Source: a virus. From it: a DNA stretch of 25,869 nucleotides. This document shows, one piece after another, positions 13,132-19,454 of this stretch. The stretch lies in IMG/VR virus record IMGVR_UViG_3300007538_000158, positions 1 through 25,869 of that record; one strand, written 5' to 3'. Below the pieces are notes generated by a model, which saw only the letters and a program-made list of their open reading frames with translations, made no database searches and was not told the origin of the DNA. The number at the start of each line of letters is the position of its first letter. Position 1 is the stretch's first letter. The position numbers and the translations under genes were made by a program.

Positions 13132-15359
13132 ACGCCCACCCAACCCGGCTTGCGGCCAGCCGACCGAAGCCGCCGCGCCGTTGCAAATCTAGTTAAATCC
13201 TCGGCGGTTTTGTCGGTTGCTGTCATACCCTCAAAGGCCCGCCCGTCAATGTTCAACGTGACAGGACGCCCGCCCGATTGCGCGACCACAGCGCCGCCCG
13301 ATGCAAAGCGCGGCATTCCCACGTTGAAACCTTTAGTCAGACCATCAACCAGCCCGCCCGCAGCAAAGCCCGGTGTTTTTGGCAAGCGCATGTTATTCAA
13401 TGCGGCCAAAAGCTGCGGCCCGTAATGCCGAACCGCCGCCGCCTTCACCACAAATTCGCCGTTGGATAGCCGCGCCATGATGCTGTCAGAAGTGCCAGAC
13501 CCCGGCCCCCGCACATAACCGCCCGTTGCAAATCCGGCCAGTTGGCTTGATTTATTGCTTGAAGCGTCAGCACTCGCCGCCGCCCGCGCCGCGTCAACCG
13601 CCGCCCGCGCTGCCGCTTTAATGCGCTCAAAAGCCGCCGTGATACGGGATGCGACCCGATCAACTAGGTTGCCGAGATAATCGAAAGCGCCCGTAAAGCC
13701 GTCTTTCACAAAGCCCCAAGCCAAGGATGCGCCGTTTTTGATCGCCGCCCAGATAACATTGAATAATTCAACATGCGCGCTCCAAACGCTGTTGATTATC
13801 CCGCCTTCTTTGACCGCCGATTCACGCACCTTTGCAAAGGCCGCAGCGCCGAGGCTGGCGATACCATCCCAAGCCGCCGAGGCCACATTGGCCGCACCAG
13901 TGATAAACCCGCCGATCAGAGCGGGCAGACCCTCGAAAATTCCCGCGATGAAGTCATAAGCCAGACCAGCGCCCGCCTTGATTTCATCCCAGAAAATATA
14001 AATTGCAGCACCCGCCGCAATGATGCCTGTAATGATAAGCGCTGGCAGGCCGATGATGCCAACCAAAGCCGTGCCAGCCGCAGCCGCCGCCGTGCCAATG
14101 GCCGTGAATGCTGGCGCTAGAAGGCCCGCCGCCGCCACAGCAAGCCCCCACAAAGGCCCAAGCGCCCCGAATGCTGACGCGACAACGCCGACCGAGGCGG
14201 ACAGCAAGCCAAACAGGCCCAACAGTTTTGAAATAGCCGCCGCAATCAATATCTGCTGGCCAGTGAAATCGGTGCCGAATATGCCGTTGAAAGCGTCTGC
14301 TAGAAAATCAGCCGCAGTTGTTAGCGCATTGAATGCAGGAATGACAATTCCATAAACGGCGGCCTGCACGTTTTCGCCAAACGTCACAAAGGCCAGCGCG
14401 ACCTTCAACACCCAAGTATTTTGAACGCCCGCAAAATCACCGCTTAAAACCTTAGCAAAATCCTCAACGATTGGCACGGTTTTATTAACCAACTCATCGG
14501 TCCAATCAACCATCGCCTGCCGGTTGCGGGTGATTATATCAATGATTGCATCTGATCCGCGCGTGATAACCGGCGCGAATAAAAGGCCAATTTGTGACTG
14601 AACACCAACCCGCGCTTTATTTAGCGCCGCCAGTGAGTCATTCATTGCCTCGGCAATTGTGCCTTGCTCGTTTGTGAATACGATGCCCAGCGCCTCGGCC
14701 TGCGCGCCAAGTGCCGCAAGCCCCGCGCCGCCCGCATTTAGGAAAGGCAACATTCCAGCCCCGGCCTTGCCGAATAGGTCAATTGCCAGCGCCGACTTTT
14801 CCGCACCATCGGGCAGCTTGTTAAATCTGTCAGCCAATTCCCGAACGATTGCTTCCGTTGGCTTTAGCTTGCCGGTTGCGTCCTGCACGTTAATGCCCAA
14901 AGCCGCAAATTTTGCCTTGGCTTTCTCGCTGCCCCCGGCGACCTCGCCTAGTTCACGGTTAAGCCGCGCCATTGCGCCGCCCAATTCCTCTTGCGATACG
15001 CCCGACTGTTCCGCCGCGAATGATAGACGCCCGTAAGCATCAATCGCCAAGCCCGCCTCTTGCGCTTGTTTCTTGGCCGCGTCCGCTGCGTCCGTGCCTA
15101 CCTTGGCGAAGGCCACAACGCCCGCCACAGCCCCGACTATGGCCGCAGTTGCAATGGTCATGCGCTTGCCGACCGTTGCCAAGGAATCGCCCAGTTTGCC
15201 AACGGAACTGCCGACATTGGCAAGGCTCTTTTTCAGCTTATCAGCCGCAGCCCCAATCTCAAGAAAAGCGGCCTCGCCATTCTTGCCAATGGCCCGCAAT
15301 TCCTTTGCGATCTTGTCGCCGCCCTCAAGTGCGACCCGCTGATAAATCGTTTTGGCCAT
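13128..15359 (-). CDS. Tape measure protein
   Basis: The 743-residue protein is long, helical and alanine-rich. An N-terminal coiled coil (about 1-60) is followed by helix ATIAAIVGAVAGVVAFAKV, an extended helical middle with GAGMLPFLNAGGAGL and large hydrophobic stretches at about 385-480. The C-terminal GFATGGYVRGPGSGTSDSI and LSNGEFVVKAAAVRHYG block is typical of tape measures. At roughly 0.15 nm per residue the tail would be about 110 nm long. The hydrophobic stretches fit a role in membrane passage of DNA. The ribosome-binding site (AAGGGA) is good. There is no visible muramidase or peptidase domain. Confidence 0.92.
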   Translation of the reverse strand: MAKTIYQRVALEGGDKIAKELRAIGKNGEAAFLEIGAAADKLKKSLANVGSSVGKLGDSLATVGKRMTIATAAIVGAVAGVVAFAKVGTDAADAAKKQAQEAGLAIDAYGRLSFAAEQSGVSQEELGGAMARLNRELGEVAGGSEKAKAKFAALGINVQDATGKLKPTEAIVRELADRFNKLPDGAEKSALAIDLFGKAGAGMLPFLNAGGAGLAALGAQAEALGIVFTNEQGTIAEAMNDSLAALNKARVGVQSQIGLLFAPVITRGSDAIIDIITRNRQAMVDWTDELVNKTVPIVEDFAKVLSGDFAGVQNTWVLKVALAFVTFGENVQAAVYGIVIPAFNALTTAADFLADAFNGIFGTDFTGQQILIAAAISKLLGLFGLLSASVGVVASAFGALGPLWGLAVAAAGLLAPAFTAIGTAAAAAGTALVGIIGLPALIITGIIAAGAAIYIFWDEIKAGAGLAYDFIAGIFEGLPALIGGFITGAANVASAAWDGIASLGAAAFAKVRESAVKEGGIINSVWSAHVELFNVIWAAIKNGASLAWGFVKDGFTGAFDYLGNLVDRVASRITAAFERIKAAARAAVDAARAAASADASSNKSSQLAGFATGGYVRGPGSGTSDSIMARLSNGEFVVKAAAVRHYGPQLLAALNNMRLPKTPGFAAGGLVDGLTKGFNVGMPRFASGGAVVAQSGGRPVTLNIDGRAFEGMTATDKTAEDLTRFATARRLRSAGRKPGWVGV

Positions 15360-15360
15360 T

Positions 15361-16005
15361 TTAATCCCTTAATGCAGCGAGATAAAACCCGCCGATCCGC
15401 GCGGCGGCGGATTCAACCGCGCCTAAAACATTGAACTTCTTTTGAATGTTTACCGTATCGACCCCGACAAAGACCGGCACGGCGGCTGTGATGCCCTGCC
15501 CCGCTGCGCCCCGCCTCACCGCCGACATATTCAATTTGTATGGCGGTCCGCGCTTTTGTGCGGCCTTTCCAACGGCCATTTGCGCGGCCAAAATTTTAGT
15601 GTTTCCCTTGGTCCGAAGCGGGAATAACGGCGCAACCATAGCCGAAAACGATTTGGGGGTTGGCCGCTTGCCTGCTAGTTTCTTTGGAAGCCCCGGCAAT
15701 GGTATCCAAAGCGTTGGATTTCCGCGAATGGATGCGCCGCTTTCGAAAACATCAGCGTAGGGGATCTTGTGATAAATCGCCGCCGCCGCCTTCATGCTCA
15801 CACCTTTTTTCGGGTAAACATCGGCCCGCAAGGCGTTCTGCCACTTCTTAGAAAAGCCCGCCGCCGCGATGCTGGCGCGGCCCTCGGCTTTGGCCTGCGC
15901 CGCAACCATATCAATGGCAACAGTTCCGGCCCTTGCGATGTTATCGGAGAAAGAAAAGATGCCCTCGGCAAACGCTCCCTTTTCGGCTTGAAAGTTGAAT
16001 TTCAC
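15361..16005 (-). CDS. DUF6441-like phage tail protein
   Basis: The 214-residue basic protein contains F-S-K-K-W-Q-N-A-L-R-A-D-V-Y-P-K-K-G and A-A-I-Y-H-K-I-P-Y-A-D-V-F-E-S-G. These are the landmarks I associate with the uncharacterised DUF6441 family of alphaproteobacterial phages. The start is GTG at 16005, overlapping the preceding stop (GTGA). It is placed between the chaperone-like genes and the tape measure, so it is probably a minor tail or tail-assembly factor. Confidence 0.65.
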   Translation of the reverse strand: MKFNFQAEKGAFAEGIFSFSDNIARAGTVAIDMVAAQAKAEGRASIAAAGFSKKWQNALRADVYPKKGVSMKAAAAIYHKIPYADVFESGASIRGNPTLWIPLPGLPKKLAGKRPTPKSFSAMVAPLFPLRTKGNTKILAAQMAVGKAAQKRGPPYKLNMSAVRRGAAGQGITAAVPVFVGVDTVNIQKKFNVLGAVESAAARIGGFYLAALRD

Positions 16006-16202
16006 TTTTTCAGACCCTCAATCTCTTTTTTCAAAACCTTGGGATCGCCGCGCATGGCAAGCGACATTGCAGACATATCGCTGGCAATCTCCAACCGCCG
16101 CCGCTTTGCTGCAAATTCTTGAAAGCCGACAATCTGGCGCGGGGTGTAATCCCATGCGCCAGAATGACCCGATGCAATAAGCGCCTCGACAGCCCCGGCC
16201 AA
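16002..16202 (-). CDS. Second tail-assembly-chaperone-like frame, TTG start or -1 frameshift product
   Basis: The 66-residue frame reads VEALIASGHSGAWDYTPRQIVGFQEFAAKRRRLE...RGDPKVLKKEIEGLKK, helical and basic, like the small proteins ahead of tape measures. The only nearby start is a TTG at 16202 with a poor ribosome-binding site. The frame is open further upstream past the end of the preceding gene, in that gene's -1 frame. This is the layout of G/GT tail chaperones in lambda, so it may be made as a C-terminal extension of the 125-residue protein rather than on its own. Confidence 0.6.
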   Translation of the reverse strand: MAGAVEALIASGHSGAWDYTPRQIVGFQEFAAKRRRLEIASDMSAMSLAMRGDPKVLKKEIEGLKK

Positions 16203-16222
16203 TTCATAGCCGGGGCCGTGCG

Positions 16223-16600
16223 CTATGCTGCGCCGCCGTTGTGCTGACTTAGCACCCCCGACAGCTTTTCGACCAAAGGGGCAAGGCCACCCGGCATCGT
16301 CAGCTTTAGGATTGCCCCCAAAAGGTCGGCTTGCTCGTCAATGGAAAGCGCTGCCGCTGCCGCCTCGGCCTCGGCACTGAAATCGCCACAGCCCGCCGCG
16401 ATGATTGCCGCGACAGCATCCCCGCCGATGCCCAAAAGCCGATCAACGGAAACCTCGCGCCCAACCATCATTTCGCGCAATTCGGGAAAGCGCAAAATCA
16501 ATTGCGCAATCCCTTTGGCCGAAACCCCGCAAACATCAACAGCGGTGCCGCGAATGCTTACCTTGCTGGACAGCGGCGCAATATCAAGCAAACCCGCCAT
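16223..16600 (-). CDS. Tail assembly chaperone (gpG-like)
   Basis: The 125-residue product is mostly helical (GIAQLILRFPELREMMVG, DRLLGIGGDAVAAIIAAGCGD, AAAALSIDEQADLLGAIL) with a C-terminal EKLSGVLSQHNGGAA. It lies between tail tube and tape measure, where the chaperone that coats the tape measure is encoded. The start overlaps the tail-tube stop (TAATG). Near its end the bases GTCGGGGGTGC offer a run of five G at 16255-16259 where a -1 shift could occur. Confidence 0.7.
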   Translation of the reverse strand: MAGLLDIAPLSSKVSIRGTAVDVCGVSAKGIAQLILRFPELREMMVGREVSVDRLLGIGGDAVAAIIAAGCGDFSAEAEAAAAALSIDEQADLLGAILKLTMPGGLAPLVEKLSGVLSQHNGGAA

Positions 16601-17115
16601 TATGCTTGCTGCCGCACTGTGAACGTACCGAAGCCGCTGACACCATCAACCAGCACCTCGCCAGTGATTTCGATGTTGCCCCATTCGTCGGAGATAAAGT
16701 TTACCGAACCTTCCGGCGAGAAAGACACCTTCAAAAACTCGGCGTCCAACTGGTTGCCAACTTCGTTTGTTCCTGTGATGCGCAGCACGCCCTCGGTCGC
16801 GTTTGTCGCCAAAATCTCAATGATTTCATCGCCCGCGCTGTTGGTTGTGATAGTGCCGGCGATTGCCAGCGCAAGGTTTTCGGCTGTCACTTCGTCCATA
16901 ACAAGGCGAACGGTGCCGCCGCGCTCAACAATAACCGACTTGGCTTTTTGCTTTACGCCAGACCGGCTCGAAAAATAGTCCAGCTTGGTGATAGAGGGGG
17001 AAAATTCAACCTCGGAAACCTCGCCAACGTCACGCGCTGCGCTTTCGCCAGTGGCTTGGAACGTCACAACGCCCTTACCGATCCAAAGGTTGTCTGTTGA
17101 TGGGGATACAGGCAT
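16600..17115 (-). CDS. Major tail tube protein
   Basis: The 171-residue product is beta-rich with the pattern of tail tube proteins: an N-terminal NLWIGKGVVTFQ, then EVEFSPSITKLDYFSSRSGVK, a central MDEVTAENLALAIAG helix and a closing NIEITGEVLVDG strand pair. It forms the stacked rings of the tail. The ribosome-binding site is the best in the operon (AGGAGG, six bases before ATG 17115), in line with the high copy number needed. Confidence 0.8.
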   Translation of the reverse strand: MPVSPSTDNLWIGKGVVTFQATGESAARDVGEVSEVEFSPSITKLDYFSSRSGVKQKAKSVIVERGGTVRLVMDEVTAENLALAIAGTITTNSAGDEIIEILATNATEGVLRITGTNEVGNQLDAEFLKVSFSPEGSVNFISDEWGNIEITGEVLVDGVSGFGTFTVRQQA

Positions 17116-17130
17116 TAAAGCCTCCTATGC
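17109..17130 (-). promoter_or_regulatory. Perfect Shine-Dalgarno ahead of the tail tube gene
   Basis: The minus strand reads GCATAGGAGGCTTTAATG. AGGAGG is complementary to the 16S rRNA 3' end with six bases to the start. Most neighbours instead have weak sites and rely on stop/start overlap. This gene alone has a 14-base gap from its predecessor and so is translated independently. Confidence 0.7.
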
Positions 17131-17570
17131 TATAGTTTGTTTGGGTCGAAAGGGTAAGAAAATGTGAACGAAACGCCCATTTCGCCCTCCATAGTGCGGC
17201 CACGCGCCAGACCTGTTGCGCAACCATCGTACCGAATCCGGCCATTTCGCCCGGTAAGGCTTAAAAGCGTGGCGTCCGTTGTCACGGCTTCAATCACCAG
17301 CGCCCGCAAGGCGTTCAATTCGCTGCCGACTGCGGCGGGTGTTGAGCCTAGCAAAATGTAAAGTTCCGGCGTCATGTCCACTATCTGCGGGCTTGGGCCG
17401 GATCGCCCGCGCGGCTCACCATCGCGCGCAGTTTCGTCAGCATCCAGCAACACGATAGCGGGGCGCTGCCGATCCGACAGCCCGTCACGGTTGCGCGCGG
17501 CCAAGACAACGCCGGGGACAGCGGCAAGCACCGCAACCAAGCGGCTCAAAATCAATTCGCGGTGATCCAT
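17130..17570 (-). CDS. Tail terminator / minor tail protein (gpU-like)
   Basis: The 146-residue product has an N-terminal helix and strand (ELILSRLVAVLAAVPGVVLAARN), a loop with a GRSGPSPQIVDMTPELYILLG strand, an ALRALVIEAVT helix and a closing strand GVSFTFSYPFD. That alpha-beta order matches tail terminators that cap the tube. It is placed directly before the tail tube gene, the usual order. The short gap from the head-closure gene (one base) suggests coupled translation. Confidence 0.65.
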   Translation of the reverse strand: MDHRELILSRLVAVLAAVPGVVLAARNRDGLSDRQRPAIVLLDADETARDGEPRGRSGPSPQIVDMTPELYILLGSTPAAVGSELNALRALVIEAVTTDATLLSLTGRNGRIRYDGCATGLARGRTMEGEMGVSFTFSYPFDPNKL

Positions 17571-17571
17571 A

Positions 17572-17901
17572 TTAAGTCCCGATCAATACAAGCCAGATTT
17601 GACCATCTGCCGCGCCGCTTGGCGTAGGCCGCTCAATCACTTGATGCACCCGCCAAGTCGTGCCGTTTAGCGCGACCGTGCCACCGTCCAGCAAGGCCAA
17701 ATCAACCCCGGCAAGATCCGCCGCGCGAAAGGCCGCAACGGGCAAAATGCTTGCCACGTCCATCCGATTATCTACAATTTCAACGCCCTTGGTTTTATCA
17801 ACGGCGGTCAGTTCCAAGACCGTGCCACCGTCATAGGTCAACACCGCAGGCACCCCGAACACCGCGAAAATCGGCCCGTTCACAAGCTGGTTAAAATTCA
17901 T
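17572..17901 (-). CDS. Head-tail joining protein (gpFII-like head closure)
   Basis: The 109-residue product is a small beta-barrel-like protein (FAVFGVPAVLTYDGG...VLELTAVDK, GVDLALLDGGTVALNGTTWRVHQVIERP, QIWLVLIG). It opens with FAVFGVPA, similar to the lambda FII (phage head-tail attachment) family. It would bridge connector and tail terminator. It overlaps the stop of the methyltransferase gene. Confidence 0.65.
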   Translation of the reverse strand: MNFNQLVNGPIFAVFGVPAVLTYDGGTVLELTAVDKTKGVEIVDNRMDVASILPVAAFRAADLAGVDLALLDGGTVALNGTTWRVHQVIERPTPSGAADGQIWLVLIGT

Positions 17902-18452
17902 TCAGACACCACCGCAACAAAGTCCCGCGCATCATTGCGCCTTACATCAACCGCGCCCCAAAATTCGGAAAGTTTTGCTGCCCACCAATCGCCGGAATGC
18001 ACCGACAAGTGCAAAGGCTTGCCAATCAATCGGCCCATAACGTCAGGCCGCGTTGCAATGCCGAAATAACACCGACCCGAAACCCGCGCGCGGATCGCCC
18101 GCAACACATCATCAACGCGGCTCGGCGGGATATGCTCCATTACGTCACAGCAAAACCCGAAGTCAGCCAACATTGCGGGCATTTCCCAAAGGCAGGCCCG
18201 CACAAAATAAACGTCACATTCAAGCGCGTTTGCCGCATGGTCCACAGCCACAACCGACAGCCCGCGCTCTACGAACCAAGCCGAGGCGCGGCCCGTGCCT
18301 GCCCCGAAATCAATCAGCGCCTGCCCCGATGCCATGCCGCACGCGGTAAAAGCCGCCTCGCACTCGCCAAGACCGGGCGAAAACTTGCGGTATTCTGGCC
18401 GGTCCCAAATCTGCCGGTACTTCTCGGCCTCGGTCGTTGCCAGATCATCCAT
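17898..18452 (-). CDS. Class I SAM-dependent methyltransferase inside the head module
   Basis: The 184-residue enzyme has the Rossmann-type SAM motif I at residues 46-56 (LIDFGAGTGRA). The acidic residue after strand 2 (VVAVD71) should contact the ribose, and motif IV-like CCDVMEHIPP is at 101-110. There is no DPPY or NPPF motif and no target-recognition domain, so it is not a typical DNA base methyltransferase. It looks more like the small-molecule, protein or sugar methyltransferases of surface-polymer clusters. It overlaps both neighbours, so it is cotranslated with structural genes. The substrate is unknown. Confidence 0.8.
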   Translation of the reverse strand: MDDLATTEAEKYRQIWDRPEYRKFSPGLGECEAAFTACGMASGQALIDFGAGTGRASAWFVERGLSVVAVDHAANALECDVYFVRACLWEMPAMLADFGFCCDVMEHIPPSRVDDVLRAIRARVSGRCYFGIATRPDVMGRLIGKPLHLSVHSGDWWAAKLSEFWGAVDVRRNDARDFVAVVSE

Positions 18453-19050
18453 GCGGCAAGTCCTCTAAGTCGCAGAACGGAAAGCATTTCAAAGCGCTGT
18501 CACGGTTGGCATTGAACACCTCGCAACCTGCCGCCGCCAATTCAACGGCCATGCGGTTAAGCGATGGGATGAAGTGCCGCGCAAATGCGTTTTCAAGTGG
18601 CGGGGCGCGGTGGTTGTCGTGCCAGTTGCCGCCCTGCATATCAAAGCCCAAAAGCACAATCCGGCGCGCCCCCATCAGATAGGCCAAATTGATTGCCGAG
18701 GCACCGCCACAATATCCGGCAAGCCGCTGCGGATCTTGCGAAAGCGCCGCCGCCGGATCGTGCCGCAACAAGCGGATGCGGTCATCCACCTGCGGAACCT
18801 TTGCCCGCGTAACGATCAGACCGCCCTTAAACTCTGGCAACCGCCGATAATTCCACGAAAACCAACGCGGCCAACCATCAGCGAAAAATAAAATGTCAGC
18901 CCAAGGGGCCAAATCAAGGCCCGCATCGTTTACGGCGATAACATGCCCGCGCCCGCGAATTTGCTCGACATCAACGCCGGAAAGGCTTGCCCCCCCGCCG
19001 ATGATAAACGCGTCCCGACCGGCCCATTCACCAGCCGGGACGCGCCACAT
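18445..19050 (-). CDS. DUF115/glycosyltransferase-like protein inside the head module
   Basis: The 201-residue product has a nucleotide-sugar-type Rossmann start (DAFIIGGGASLSGVD), then VIAVNDAGLDLAPWADILFFADG, YCGGASAINLAYLMGARRIVLLGFDM, a histidine-rich NWHDNHRAPP block and ALKCFPF. This is the plan of DUF115/MptE-like and related glycosyltransferase-42-like proteins, which bind CMP- or other nucleotide-linked substrates. With the adjacent methyltransferase it could modify a glycan, capsid protein or nucleotide; this is inference. One base separates it from the decoration protein gene. Confidence 0.65.
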   Translation of the reverse strand: MWRVPAGEWAGRDAFIIGGGASLSGVDVEQIRGRGHVIAVNDAGLDLAPWADILFFADGWPRWFSWNYRRLPEFKGGLIVTRAKVPQVDDRIRLLRHDPAAALSQDPQRLAGYCGGASAINLAYLMGARRIVLLGFDMQGGNWHDNHRAPPLENAFARHFIPSLNRMAVELAAAGCEVFNANRDSALKCFPFCDLEDLPHG

Positions 19051-19051
19051 T

Positions 19052-19399
19052 TTAGACCGCAGCCGCAGGGGCGGTGCCGTTCAACCGTACAATGCCGGTT
19101 GCCGATGGGTTGGCCGCAACCGCAGCCGCAACACCGACAAGCACGTTGCCCGCTGTGGTTGCCGTAGTGCAAAGGCCGGTTGCAGGCACGGCATAGATTG
19201 CCTGCCCAACGGTCCAAGCCTGCGCCGAGGTTTTCGACAGCTCATAAGTGCCGCCGATAGCAAGCACCAAACTAGCACCCGTCAAGGCATCGCCTTGGGC
19301 AACGCCAGCCAACAGGCCCGCAACGACAAGCTGACCCGAAACGGCATCAGCCGCAGCCGTGATTGTGATGGTGTTACCATCCGAAACAAGATTTTTCAT
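19052..19399 (-). CDS. Head decoration / capsid cement protein (DUF2190-like)
   Basis: The 115-residue product starts MKNLVSDGNTITITAAADAV. It continues with the compact beta pattern of DUF2190 proteins (GVAQGDALTG, YELSKTSAQAWTVGQAIYAV, VGVAAAVAANPSATGIVRLNG). These proteins bind the capsid surface and stiffen it. It directly follows the capsid gene in transcription. A GGAG ribosome-binding site lies just before the start. Confidence 0.8.
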   Translation of the reverse strand: MKNLVSDGNTITITAAADAVSGQLVVAGLLAGVAQGDALTGASLVLAIGGTYELSKTSAQAWTVGQAIYAVPATGLCTTATTAGNVLVGVAAAVAANPSATGIVRLNGTAPAAAV

Positions 19400-19425
19400 T
19401 TTCAGAACTCCGTAGAAAGGGGAAT

Positions 19426-19447
19426 GGCCGGGGATCAGCCCCCGGCC
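19426..19447 (-). other. GC-rich 8-bp hairpin between capsid and decoration genes
   Basis: GGCCGGGG (19426-19433) pairs perfectly with CCCCGGCC (19440-19447) around a six-base loop, just after the capsid stop at 19455. There is no T-tract on the minus strand. Such a strong stem at the end of the most expressed gene can protect the upstream mRNA or partly stop polymerase, setting capsid above downstream genes. That role is inferred. Confidence 0.5.
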
Positions 19448-19454
19448 TCAAGGG

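Noticed and set aside
17898-18452. DNA modification methyltransferase (restriction evasion)
   Set aside because: The SAM-binding motif is clear, but no DPPY/NPPF-type catalytic motif and no target-recognition region are visible, so a DNA base methylase call is unsupported.
19052-19399. RecA/RadA-type recombinase
   Set aside because: Similar proteins have sometimes been labelled this way, but there is no Walker motif and the beta-rich 115-residue pattern fits a DUF2190 capsid cement protein.
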